Part shown: positions 35,136-45,810 of the stretch, piece after piece
Numbering within the stretch: the first letter of the stretch is position 1
Layout of the letters: each line of letters opens with the position of its first letter
Assembly (NCBI GenBank): GCA_026315105.1
Contig: CM048747.1
Location: 280,431,654 to 280,495,653 of the forward strand
Direction of reading: 5' to 3'
Origin: Locusta migratoria
Taxonomy: Eukaryota; Arthropoda; Insecta; Orthoptera; Acrididae
DNA length: 64,000 bases
Made by a program: the position numbers and the translations under genes
The notes under the pieces: model-generated
The model's database searches: none
What the model saw: only the letters and a program-made list of their open reading frames with translations
What the model was told of the DNA's origin: nothing

Positions 35136-35140
35136 ATTTT

Positions 35141-36700
35141 CTAAATCTACATCTACATCTACAACCATACTCCGCAAACCACCCGACGGTGTGTGACGGA
35201 GGATACCTCGAGTACTACTATCCATTTTCCCTCCTATTCCAGTCACGTATTGTTCGCGGAAAGAAGGATTGTCGGTATGCCTCTGTGTGGGCTCTAATTT
35301 CTCCGATTTTATCCTCACGATCTCTTCGCGAGATATACGTAGGAGGGAGCAGTATACTGCTAGACTCCTCAGTAAAGGTAAGTTCTCGAAACTTCGACAA
35401 AAGCCCGTACCGAGCGACAGAGCGTCTCTCCTGCAGAGTCTTCCACTGGAGTTTAGCGATCATCTCCGTAACGCTTTCTCGATTACCAAATGATCCTGTA
35501 AAGAAGCGCGCTGCTCTCCGTTGGATCTTTCCTACTTCCTCTATCAATCCCACCTGGTACGGATCCCACACCGGTAAGCAGTATTCAAGCTGTGGGCGAA
35601 CAAGTGTACTGTAACCTACTTCCTTTGTTTTCGGACTGCATTTCCTTACAATTCTCCCAATGAATCTAAGTCTGGCATCTGCTTTACCGACGATTATTTT
35701 ATATGGTCGTTCCATTTTAAATCCCTCCTAATGACTACTCCCAGATAATTTATGGAATTAACTGCTTCCAGTTGCTGACCTGCTATAATGTAGCTAAATG
35801 ATAAAGGATCTTTCTTTCTGTGCATTCGCAGCACATTACACTTGTCTACATTGAGCTTTAATTGCCATTCCCTGCACCATGCGTCAATTCGATGCAGATC
35901 CTTCTGCATCTCAATACAATTTTCCATTGTTACAACCTCTCTACATACTACCGCATCATCCGCAAAAAGCCTCAGTGAACTTCCGATGTTATCAGCAAGG
36001 TCATTTATATATATCGTGAACAGCAACGGACCCACGACACTCCCCTGTGGCACACCTGACGTAACTCCTACTTCGGAAGACGTCTCTCCATTGAGAATGA
36101 CCTGCTGCTTTCTGTTATCTAGGAATTCCTCAATCCAATCACACAATTGGTCTGATAGACCATATGCTCTTACTTTGTTCATTAAACGTTTGTGGGGAAC
36201 TGCATCAAACGCCTTGCGGAAGTCGAGAAACACAGCATCTACCTGAGAACCCGTGTCTATGGCCCTCTGAGTCTCGTGGGCGAATAGCGCGAGCTTGGTT
36301 TCACACTAACGCCTTTTTCGAAACCCATGCTGATTCCTACAGAGCAGATTCCTAGTCTCGAGAAATGTCATTATATTCGAACATAATACATGTTCCATAA
36401 TTCTACAACTGACGTTAGAGATATAGGCCTATAGTTCTGCACATCTGTTCGAGGACCCTTCTTGAGAACGGGGATGACCTGCGCCATTTTCCAATCTTTC
36501 GGAACGCTATGCTCTTCTAGAGACCTACGATACACCACTGCGAGAAGAGGGGCAAGTTCCTTCGCGTACTCTGTGTAAAAACGAACTGGTATCCCATCAG
36601 TTCCCGCGGCCTTTCCTCTTTTGAGCGATTTTAATTGTTTTTCTATCCCTCTGTCAATTATTTCGTTTTCTGCCATTTTGTAATCTGTGCGGCAATCTAG
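35141..36700 (-). mobile_element. CR1/Jockey-like LINE 3' half, copy B
   Basis: The minus strand RT is largely open. It starts at about 36690 (IEKQLKSLKRGKAAGTDGIP, then QNYRPISLTSV) and continues at 36233 (FLDFRKAFDAVPHKRLMNKV, then SGVPQGSVVGPLLFTIYIND, then FADD at about 35952-35965). It ends with SYINYLG-type and LEYCLPVWDPYQVGL segments at 35715-35218. The 3' end is a run of TCTACA units at 35141-35163. It is 5' truncated about 90 bases from tubulin exon 3, and better preserved than copy A. Confidence 0.9.
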
Positions 36701-36790
36701 AGAAGGAACTACAGTGCAACCTTCCTCCGTGTTTCCGTGTTTATCTTGGGGCAATAGATCATTGTGTTCGAGGGCAGGGTGGAGACGTAC

Positions 36791-37092
36791 CTGGGGGGCA
36801 GGGTAGACGACGAACTCGAGTTTGGTCTTCTTGCGGTAGTTGTCGGCGAGGCGCTGCATGAGCAGCGACGTGAAGCCGGAGCCGGTGCCGCCGCCCAGCG
36901 AGTGCGACACGATGTAGCCCTGCAGGCCGTCGCAGCGCTCGGCCAGCTTGCGCAGCCGGTCGACGACGGCGTCGATGAGCTCGGCGCCCACCGTGTAGTG
37001 GCCGCGCGCGTAGTTGTTGGCCGCGTCCTCCTTGCCCGAGATGAGCTGCTCCGGGTGGTACAGATCCCGGTACGCCCCTCTGCGCACCTGGT
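36791..37092 (-). CDS. Alpha-tubulin exon, residues 76-176
   Basis: This exon has 302 bases. Two bases complete codon 76 (D), followed by 100 codons to YPAPQ. The acceptor is TGCAG/AC and the donor CAG/GTACGT on the minus strand. It contains D98, S140 and the tubulin signature GGGTGSG (142-148), preceded by HSL where most alpha-tubulins have HSF. The GC content, especially at third positions, is strikingly higher than in the other three exons and the introns. LINE copy B lies about 90 bases downstream of the donor, and a plus-strand LINE about 55 bases upstream of the acceptor. Confidence 0.95.
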
Positions 37093-37244
37093 CTGCACAG
37101 TCGACATCTCTTACCACACGTTTCCCCTCCCGTGGCAGTGCCGACAGGCACGGTGTTTGCAATGACGAGGGACTGAATTGGAAGAAACATATTGAAGATC
37201 TCCTGAAACGTCTGAGTTCAGCTACTTATGCTATCAGAGTCATT

Positions 37245-38287
37245 GCAAAATTTGGTGATATACTGAAGCAAGCAGGAGTAAAACATCGGGAGCGTAAGGT
37301 TATTTACAACTTGTACAAAAACCAGACAGCGGTTATCAGAGTTGAAGGGCATGAAAGGGATGCAGTGGTTGGTAAGGGAGTAAGACAGGGTTGTAGTCTT
37401 TTTCCATTGTTGTTCAATTTGTACATTGAGCAAGCTATAAAGGAAAGCAAGGAGAAATTTGGAGAAGGAATTAAAGTTCAGGGTGAAGAATTAAAAACAT
37501 TGCGTTTTGCTGATGACATAGTAATTCCGTCAGATACAGCAAAGGACCTGGAAAAGCAATTGAACGGAATGGACAGTGTGCTGAAAGGTGCATATAAGAT
37601 GAACATTAACAAGAGCAAAACTAGGGTAATGGAGTGCAGTGTAAGAAAATCAGGTGATGCTGAAGGAATTAGATTAGGTAACGAAGCAATAAAGGAGGTA
37701 GACGAGTTTTGTTACTTGGGCAGTAAAATAACATATGATGGGCGCAGTACAGAGGATATAAAATGCAGAATGGCAATGGGTAGAAAAGCGTTCTCGAAAA
37801 AGAGAAATTTGTTAACATCGAATATTGATTTAAGCCTAAGAAAGTCCTTCATGAAGGCATTTGTATGGAGTGTTGGCTTGTATGGGAGTGAAACATGGAC
37901 GATAAACAGTGCGGACAGGAAGAGGATTGAGGCTTTTGAAATGTGGTGCTACAGAAGAATGCTGAAGATTAGGTGGGTGGATCGCGTAACTAATGAGGAG
38001 GTACTGAACAGAATTGGGGAGAAAAGAAATTTCTGGCACACCTTGACTAAAAGAAGGGATAGATTGGTAGGGCACATTCTTAGACATCAAGGAATTGTGA
38101 ATTTAGCGTTGGAGGGAAGTGTGTGGGGTAAAATCCGCAGAGGAAGACCGAGAGACGGATACAGTAAGCAGATTCAGACATGTAGGTTGCCGTTCTTATG
38201 TGGAGATGAAGAGGCTTGCTCAGGATAGGGTATTGTGGAGAGCTGCATCAAACCAGTCTCCGGACTGAAGACCACAACAACAACAAC
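37245..38287 (+). mobile_element. RTE-clade LINE, 5' truncated
   Basis: One plus-strand frame runs from ILKQAGVKHRERKVIYNLYK through GVRQGCSLFPLLFNLYIEQA and RFADDIVI (RT catalytic site) to FCYLGSKITYDGRSTEDIKC, WSVGLYGSETWTINSADRKR and FEMWCYRRMLKIRWVDRV. The order and motifs are RTE-type. The frame is open until 38228, with a late frameshift. The end is an (ACA)n tail at about 38272-38287. It is 5' truncated and inserted into a Jockey-type LINE. Confidence 0.9.
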
Positions 38288-38480
38288 GTCTCAGTAAATT
38301 AGCTTACTACGCCTATTTTCATTCACTGCTTTCATATAGGATCATATTCTGGGGCAATTTAACATTGAGTGAAAAAGTATTCATTGCACACAAGCGTTTA
38401 ATCAGAATAATTGCTGGAGCCCACCCAAGAGCATCCTGCAGACATTTATTTAGGGATCTAGGGATACTCACTGTAGCCTC

Positions 38481-38483
<3 letters not shown>

Positions 38484-38531
<48 letters not shown>
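38484..38531. repeat. (TA)n microsatellite
   Basis: About 24 TA units lie within the Jockey-type LINE 3' region. Confidence 0.95.
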
Positions 38532-38534
<3 letters not shown>

Positions 38535-39272
38535 CATGAAATTTGTTATTAACAATCCAACCCAATTCAAAAGTAATAGCAGTGTGCATAGCTACAACAC
38601 TAGGACACTAGGAGAAAGGATGATATTCACTATTCAAGGTTAAATCTAACTTTGGCTCAGAAAGGGGTGAATTATGATGCCACAAAAGTCTTTGGTCACT
38701 TATCAAGTAGCATCAAAAATCTGAAAGATACCCACCTAGTATTTAAAAAGAAATTAAAGGAATTTCTGAATGGCAAATCCTTCTACAATGTAGATGAATT
38801 TTTAGATAAAACTTAAAATTAATAAATAAATAAAAAATAAAAACATATAAAAAAACAAAAAACAAAAAAAAATCCTTAAAATATTGATTGTCAAGTATAG
38901 ACAACATTTACTAAACTGAGACGTTCCACATCATTACGAAATGTCGTATATATGATCTATGGAACAAGTATTAATCTAATCTAATCTAAGAAAGACAGGT
39001 CGTGGCTAAAACCCGTTCTATACGAGACGTGCAAGACGCACAAGGAAGTCGTTGTCAGCTGCAGCGCCCCTTGCGATAGACCGTCGAACTACAAACAAGC
39101 GTTCAAACGGTATGCATTTGTTGTGTCGCATGCTTCACGCGTCTACTTCGTTTGTTGTCAGCAAACGAATTGCCACGTTAACATCACTTTTCGAATCTGT
39201 AAGATATATTGTGATGATTAAAACATTTATTTGTGTTTTAGACTGTCACTGTGAAAGTGTATTTGTTTTCAA

Positions 39273-39591
39273 AAACTTCCTGGCAGATTAAAATTGTGTG
39301 CCGGAACCGGGACTCGAACCTGGAACATCTGCCTTTCGCGGGCAAGCGCAGTACCGACTGTGCTATCCCGACACGACTCACGAAGCCGCCTCACAACTCT
39401 ACTTCCGCCAGTACCTCGCCTCCTACTTTCCAAACTTCACAGAAGCTCTCCTGCGAACCACGCAAGACTAGCACTCCTGGAAGAAAGAATATGGTGGAGA
39501 CATGGCTTAGCCACAGCCTAAGGGATGTTTCCAGAATGAATCTTTCACTCTGCGGCGGTGTGTGCGCTGATATGAAACTTCCTGGCAGATT
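39273..39591 (-). repeat. tRNA-related SINE flanked by direct 17-bp repeats
   Basis: AAACTTCCTGGCAGATT occurs at 39273 and again at 39575 in the same orientation. Between them the minus strand has box A-like TAGCACAGTCGGTA and box B GGTTCGAGTCC at tRNA spacing (about 39300-39375), then a non-tRNA body. I recognise this as a common orthopteran repeat from memory. The direct repeats seem to belong to the element and not to the target site. Confidence 0.75.
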
Positions 39592-40087
39592 TAATCTGGC
39601 TCTTGGTATGTACAACAAACTGATTTGGATATTTTGATTGATTATTTCGTCGGTTCTTGGTAGATCACCTTATTTAATTTTATTTAAATATCCGGTTTTC
39701 GACATAGTTTAAAGTCTGAATATGTCTTAGTAAGCTGAAAACCGGGGTAACTAAGTGGAAATGAACGTGTAGAACATATACAAAATTCTACTTTTAAGTA
39801 AGTGTGATGCTGTTCTACCAAGAACCGATGGATAAACCAGTGAAAATTTCTTGGTTTACATTTGTTTTACGTTTGTTTGGATTTCATATTAACAACTATA
39901 TCTCTGTATTCAATAAAAATTGTATACAAGTTATATTAAACTTTTAACGCAATTCCTCTATAGTATCACCTCCTAAAATACTTTCGACTGACTCGAAAAC
40001 TACGTTGCTCTGAGTAGGAGACAAGTACACATTCCCAAACCAATTCCCTACGGCTTCGTATGTCAGCTGCGTTCCCCATTCGGTCGT

Positions 40088-40099
40088 CTGCGCATGCGC
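40088..40099 (+). promoter_or_regulatory. NRF1-type palindrome
   Basis: CTGCGCATGCGC lies about 290 bases upstream of the THAP-like start codon, in locally CpG-rich sequence (40040-40330). NRF1 sites of this form are common in animal TATA-less promoters. Promoter function here is inference. Confidence 0.4.
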
Positions 40100-40375
40100 G
40101 AAGCACTCCCGTACGCGTGAGAATAGGATCCATCTTATTCCTCTACTAGCAATAGTATGCGTGCAGCTTATGCAAGTGGACACGTCTACACGGAACGCGG
40201 ACGGCGTGACCGGTGCATCATGGGTAATCTCGTAAGCTCTCACTTCCCGTGTAGAAAGCACTTAACGCTCCTGTAAGTACGAGCTGACGCATCCGCCATT
40301 TTTATTCCCGTTGCTCGGAAGTTAAACATACTGCGGTGTTACAGGATTTGCGTCACGGCACTTTAGCACGACATT

Positions 40376-40527
40376 ATGAATGGTTGTGTTGCCATAAACT
40401 GCTCAGATCATTACAGAGGTGGCTACAGAATGTTAAGTTCCCCGAGCGATTCTGAGAGAAAAAACCATGGATCATTAATTGTCGGCGCAAAAACTGGGAA
40501 CCCGGTCCGAGCATACAGTTATATATT
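40376..40527 (+). pseudogene. THAP zinc-finger-like first exon
   Basis: The ATG at 40376 opens MNGCVAINCSDHYRGGYRML, matching the start of THAP domains (C-x4-C near the N-terminus, then a basic and aromatic tract and a conserved proline in SSPSDSERK). A one-base shift near 40460 moves the frame to PWIINCRRKNWEPGPSIQ, the W..RRKNW part of the domain. A GTAAGT donor follows at 40528. THAP domains bind DNA in host factors and in P-element-type transposases. The second cysteine-histidine pair would be in a later exon, which I did not find. The shift could be mutation or sequence error. Confidence 0.55.
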
Positions 40528-40744
40528 GTAAGTAAATAGTTATAATTATGACTTGAAGCAATATTTAATAGTAGATATCGTATGTGATATTCGAACGTAA
40601 ATTCCTGTTTCCGAGCAGACTAGGGTAGAGTTTACCTGACGACCTGTATTCCATTCACTAGGTCCAAACTGTTAGCCGACCAGCTGGGGAAACCAACAGC
40701 CTCACAAATCCCGCCTTTCACATGGAAACAATCTGCTTCTCCTT

Positions 40745-41085
40745 GTATCTGTAATGTCAAAAAGTCAGAAATGAAGAAGTACTGAGTAGAGTTGGAGAGG
40801 AACGGAGGATGTTGCTTACGGTAAAGAACAGTAAACTAAACTGACTAGGCAACTGTTTAAGACGAGATTGCCTTCTGATAGAGGCAATTGAATGTTGCGT
40901 ACCGGGAAACATATGGAGGGCAAGAAGAAGATACCAGATGCTGGATGACGTCGGCAAGCCACTAGGAGGGTACCAAAGAACGAATATGATCGCAAAAGAC
41001 AGAGTAGCATGGAGGGCTACGAAGTCTAAACCTTCCGCACGGCTGACAACCAAATGATGGTGATTCTCAAGAACGTCGTAATACG
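40745..41085 (+). pseudogene. RTE-type LINE C-terminal tail fragment
   Basis: The plus-strand frames read VRNEEVLSRVGEERRMLLTV, then KLNWLGNCLRRDCLLIEAIE, then a broken NMEGKKKIPDAG and a DRKRQSSMEG stretch. They match the end of RTE-like LINE proteins (R-R-x-R-L-x-W-x-G-H segment). No RT core is present. Confidence 0.65.
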
Positions 41086-41523
41086 ATTTGAACAAAAATG
41101 GTTTCGGCACTTTCTGAGAGAAAAGTAAAAAGAACTAAATAATAACCATGATAAATCAGATAAAAAAACAAAATTAACCATATACTTGTGAGGTGTTCGT
41201 TCTTTTAGACATGTCCGCAAGAACAGACACTACATAAATATTTTGCGACGACGGGCAAAAAGATCCTTAAATTTTAGAGCGGATGCACACGAGATTCCGT
41301 TTATCGGCAAACTATAAACGAGTCTAATCGACAAGGGACACAACGGTGGTAGTGTAGGCTGAAGAATGAGAATTCCTACAGCCTCATTGATTTTAGCCTA
41401 ATTCAGTGCCGACAATAACAGCTGAGACATCCTTCGTCGCAAAACAAATTTAGACTGAGCACGAAAACATAAATAATGACCAGTAAAGTTTAATGATGGG
41501 GATACCGAAATGAACAAATTCCA

Positions 41524-42150
41524 GTAATTTCCTAGAATCTGTGTACATCGAATGAAACGGCAGTGCAAATCGATATATATCAGACGGTGGTTCAAATCGA
41601 AACAATAGGTATCGAACAAGCTTATGTTATGACTTTTACGTATATGTCATGATTTCAATGGATGTGGTTAGGCGGGAACCTAAGAGGATAGCTTTTGAAA
41701 TTGTCGCTAGTGAACAAGCTGTACTCTTTGGCTCCCGCCTAACGCGCTAACCACATCCTTTAAAATCGTGACATGTTCGTAAAAATAACAACATTCGCTT
41801 CTTCGTTACCTATCGTTCCCATTCCTATAATTTTTTTTAAATTACATAGCTTTGGCTGAAAAGTATGTTTTCATTGTCAACGAATATAAGTTTACTATGT
41901 AAAACAGGTACACCCCTGTAGTGACTGCTTCTAGATGAACTTTTCCGATTCAGGATCTGGTAGCAATATTTATTGGCCAAGAAATCTGATAGAATTGTCA
42001 AGTAAAAAATCAACATCGGCATTAGCTACACAAATCAGCTGTTCCTCCATCTTAGTTTCCCGTCACCGCAAGCGGAGCGAGAGTCGAACGTCCGGTATAT
42101 ATCGATCGCACTGCCGTTTCATTTGATGCACATAACTCTTTGGAAATTAC
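41524..42150. repeat. Foldback/MITE with TIRs of about 60 bp, family 1
   Basis: GTAATTTCCTAGAATCTGTG at 41524, continuing GAAACGGCAGTGC and CGATATATA, is matched inverted at 42085-42150. The same terminal sequence bounds the hairpin at 44157-44502, so this is a family. A second, shorter inverted repeat is nested at 41642-41776. Confidence 0.8.
41642..41776. repeat. Short foldback nested in family 1 element
   Basis: ATGTCATGATTTCAATGG followed by ATGTGGTTAGGCGGGA is matched inverted by TCCCGCCTAA..CTAACCACAT and ATCGTGACATG at the right. The right arm has a short extra segment (CGCGCTAA). No coding sequence. Confidence 0.75.
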
Positions 42151-42744
42151 CATAATGTTCTAAATACTGATCGTAAATATGAAATTTATTCCAGCAACCT
42201 GACTACGTTTGTTTACTCTCAAATCGGTAACGAAGTCGGTTAGGAACTGACTGGCTTTTCTAGAAAGTAAGACACGTAAGCCATGTAGCATCTACATAGG
42301 GATGATACAACAAGCTGTTATCTGTTACTGATTTCTGTTCAGTGTTGAACTACTGAACTAATTTGTTCGTGTTCCTAGTACTCTAGCTCAGACGCAGATT
42401 TGACGGGATTAGCGGCAATGGTTGGGTAATATCCAAGAATGTTTTCAATGGAAATCGCCGGACTCAAACGCTATATATCGAACGTAGGACTCTAAATCGA
42501 TGATGCGGCTATTGGCGCACCATTCAATGCGCTGGTCATGACATATATTTTACACTGGTCACAAAAGAGACGATAAAAGTTGATTTAATTTTGCAGTAGA
42601 CGGCACAGGCGTAACGTGCAATGTTGGCAATGGCAGTTGATTCCCGAGAATCTTGTTATCGATTCGTTATAGTATATGATATTCAATGAGATTTGCCAAT
42701 TTCCTTTCGCGTGATATCTAAATGCCTGAAATAGATGGTAGTTG

Positions 42745-42972
42745 TTTTGTGATCTGGGAATCTCTATGAGAAAAATGAAACACACACCTGTACATATCGC
42801 GTGAGATTTTATTTAAACAAAATATTGATTTACACATGTTTGTGATCCGAATACAACTTAATATATCTGGCTGCAGTTCGTGAGTTTTTAAAATGAAAAT
42901 GAAGAGACAATGATCTGGGAATGACTATGAGCGGAATGAAACACACATCTGTACCCATTACGTGAAATTAAA
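42745..42972. repeat. Direct repeats of about 65 bp
   Basis: TGATCTGGGAATCTCTATGA..AATGAAACACACACCTGTAC (42746) recurs at about 42910 as TGATCTGGGAATGACTATGA..AATGAAACACACATCTGTAC, about 165 bases apart. A short third trace (TTGATCTGGGTATTTCT) lies at 43011. The nature of the repeat is unknown. Confidence 0.65.
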
Positions 42973-43976
42973 AATAAATAAATAAAAAAGTAAATAAATA
43001 AATATACACATTGATCTGGGTATTTCTGTAATAGTTAATTTATTGGCTGCACGACATTACATTCAGGAACCTGTTATCCACACAGCCAGAACTAAACGTA
43101 CTGTACGAATCAATGTCCAAAGGATATTGCTATGCTGTCAATGAATTTCGAGCGTTTTATTGGTTATAACGTTGGCTGTCGCAGACGTTTTAGTGTTTTT
43201 TTTCCCTCAACGTTTTAGCACTTACGAATACTAATTACTATACCGTCTTGACATAAGTAAACAACAGTGCATTGCGGGAGTAGTATTACGTCTTTCGTTC
43301 ATGGAAAACACTTTTATTGTGGTGATGTTTCCGGACTTTTTCCAAACAGGGTCTCCTTTCACTCAATATACACTGAAAACATCATCTTCCGTATCAATTT
43401 TAATGTGTCTGAAACTAAGTTATTATTAGAAGTTTCAAAATAATATTGGGTAAAACTTCAGAATAGCTGATACATCCGTAGCAGTGAATGTTGGTAACAG
43501 TGATGAAGTGGCGGGAATGAAGTGACGAATAGCGGTAAGTTTCAAATAGCCAACCAACCGTAGCTAATTTTGAGGAAGTCAATGAAATTGTGGACGGCGT
43601 CGAATATTTTGTTATCAGAGTAAACGACACTAATCTAAAAGTACCCGAAAGGAATTAATGTAAGACGTATTACAGGTTCGCAAAGAAATTCTACAAAGTT
43701 ATATGCATAAATCGGCAGAGAAAAAATTAAACACAACTACATGGAGAAAACTTCGCTACATTCGTGTAACATTTAATTAGATAAATTTGACTAAAATCTT
43801 TTAATTGAGAATGAATGAAAGTTCTTAGTGAATAATTCGGACGAATGTACATTTACGTAAAAGAACCAATCATGTAGTGAATAATTATCTACATCTAGTA
43901 GGAGATTCTGTTTTCAAAGACATTCTATAAATGTTTGTAGCGACATTGTGTTTTTGTATGTTAAAAAAAAGACCAC

Positions 43977-44725
43977 TCACGGGATGCAGACAGATCTATG
44001 TTTTATGGCAAAGGTACATCAACCGCCTCGAAAAATGGTACGCACGCTCTTAGGTATAAGGTAGCATTTTCTATTTCTGCTTGTTTAAAAAAAAAAAAAT
44101 CACGGGACACAAACAGATTTATGTTTTATGGCAGTCACAAAGGTACATCAACCGCCGGTAATTTGGTAGAATCCGTGTACATCGTAGGAAACGGCATTGC
44201 CATCGATATATATCGAATGTTCTATATAGGTTTCCTGAACCGGAAATTCGGGCGCTACGCGCCCTCACGTACTAAATAAAAAACTTCTTGTTTAACCTAT
44301 ACCTAACCTAACTTTCACTTTAAAAAAAAGTGATCTGTAGCGTAGCCTTAAGAAGATTAGGTTAAACATGAGGGTTTTTCCTTTTAGTGCTTGAGGGCGC
44401 GTAGCTCCCGAATCTCCGGTTCAGAAACACTATATCGAACATTCGATATATATCGATGGCAATGCCGTTTTCTTCGATGTACACGGTTTCTACCAAATTA
44501 CCCAACCGCCTCGAAATATGGTACGTACGCTCTTTCGCGCGTGCGTTTAGGTATATCGTAGCATTTTCTGCTTCTGCTTATCTCTTTTTTTTAAAAAAAA
44601 AAAAAAAAAAAAAACCCCTCACGGGATGCAGACAGATCTATGTTTTATGGCAGTCAGAGAGAGAGAGAAAAAAAAGGAACAAACCTCACGGGATGCAGAC
44701 AGATCTATGTTTTATGGCAGTCAAA
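43977..44725 (+). repeat. Four direct copies of a ~45-bp motif around a hairpin
   Basis: CACGGGATGCAGACAGATCT followed by ATGTTTTATGGCA occurs at about 43978, 44100 (diverged), 44618 and 44684. After copies 1, 2 and 4 comes a related AAGGTACAT/AGAGCTACAT segment. The family 1 hairpin sits between copies 2 and 3. Confidence 0.8.
44157..44502. repeat. Foldback hairpin, family 1, arms of about 110 bp
   Basis: The left arm starts GGTAATTTGGTAGAATCC and runs through GTGTACATCG, AACGGCATTGCCATCGATAT and GAACCGGAAATTCGGG. The right arm is its close inverse and ends GGTTTCTACCAAATTACC. Even the loop edges pair (CGCGCCCTCA against TGAGGGCGCG). It is younger than the 41524 member, judging by arm similarity. 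Confidence 0.9.
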
Positions 44726-45725
44726 GAGCTACATGAAACACCTAGAAAAATGGTACGCGTGTATACTCGGCACTGATTTTTTTTACGGGACCTAACTGCA
44801 ATATTGAAAACGGGCTATGAGTCCTGAAAATTGAACAAAGTATGTTGAGAACCGATATAAAATCAAGGAAAGCTCCAATACATTCCGACACATATCGAAA
44901 ACAGCGAAAGAAATACAATAAAAAAAGTACTCCATTAAGATGAGGTCTGTAAATATAATTATGGAAACAATCTTTCACAATATAGAGTGAGGGACAATCG
45001 CGAAACAAAACGACGACCTATTTCACACATTCAGATATTCCGCGAAAACAACTCTGCAAATATGATTGGATACTGGATACTATCACCCGACTGGCTAACA
45101 AAATTCCCGGGAAAAACTGCTGTTGCCAACATTGGTTGAACCTGAGCTACGGATGTATCGGCTATTCTGGAGTTAAGCAATAATATTGTTTACTATGAAC
45201 AGAAAACGGCTGTCGCCGTCTATAATTTCATTGGTTATTTCAAACTTCACGACGATTGGTCGCCTCATTCCCGCGATACCAACATTGCCCGCTATGCCCA
45301 TGTCGTCGACTGAAGAATTTTACCAAAAAAGTTGAAGTTTAACGAAAGCACAATTTCTTAGAAATAAAAGTTAAATACTACTTACAGTAGTGGCGATACA
45401 GACTGTTAGTGTTGACATCTCAATGTGCTCTTTACGATTGCAAAAATCCTTTATTCTGTATTTTTTACATCTTCTGTGAATGTTTTTGCTACGTTGTATC
45501 AGCAGTTACAGGAGTGGGTAGTTATGAAAATTCTGGGAATGCAGCTGATGAAGGAGACGCAGTCACCGAGACTCTCGTAGTCGGGAGTTGTGGAGTTGCA
45601 ATTTTCCATACAAGAATACAGAATTAGGGGCTAAAGGCTAGAATGGGTCGTCATCTCATTGCTTATCTTCTCGGTGCAAATGTTGGAAATGCCTTCGTTA
45701 TTACTGCAGTCAGGTGATAGCTGTG

Positions 45726-45730
<5 letters not shown>

Positions 45731-45769
<39 letters not shown>
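45731..45769 (+). repeat. Poly(A) tract of 39 bases
   Basis: A pure A run 41 bases upstream of a SINE. It could be the tail of an otherwise unrecognised retroposon on its left. Confidence 0.9.
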
Positions 45770-45771
<2 letters not shown>

Positions 45772-45810
45772 TAGTTCGAAATCGAGTTGGGTTGGAATGG
45801 AACAGTTTGC

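Larger units (their letters stand above)
37148..38994 (+). mobile_element. Jockey-type LINE 3' end, split by an RTE LINE
   Basis: The first part (37148-37245) reads LNWKKHIEDLLKRLSSATYA. The continuation (38288-38830) reads LSKLAYYAYFHSLLSYRIIF and then HKRLIRIIAGAHPRASCRHL, together the C-terminal region of a Jockey-type RT protein. The end is a tail of AATCTA units (about 38977-38994). An RTE element sits between the parts. A (TA)n run also interrupts the frame. Confidence 0.8.

Noticed and set aside
36709..37190. Arginine/serine- or alanine-rich long frames over the GC-rich tubulin exon, on both strands.
   Set aside because: They are out-of-frame shadows of exon 36791-37092, open only because GC-rich codons avoid stops.
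44157..44502. Hairpin as a microRNA precursor.
   Set aside because: The arms exceed 100 bp, are nearly perfect and match a second genomic element, fitting a foldback transposon.
43977..44725. CRISPR-like array (repeats with spacers).
   Set aside because: Only four uneven copies, spacers of very different length, eukaryotic context.
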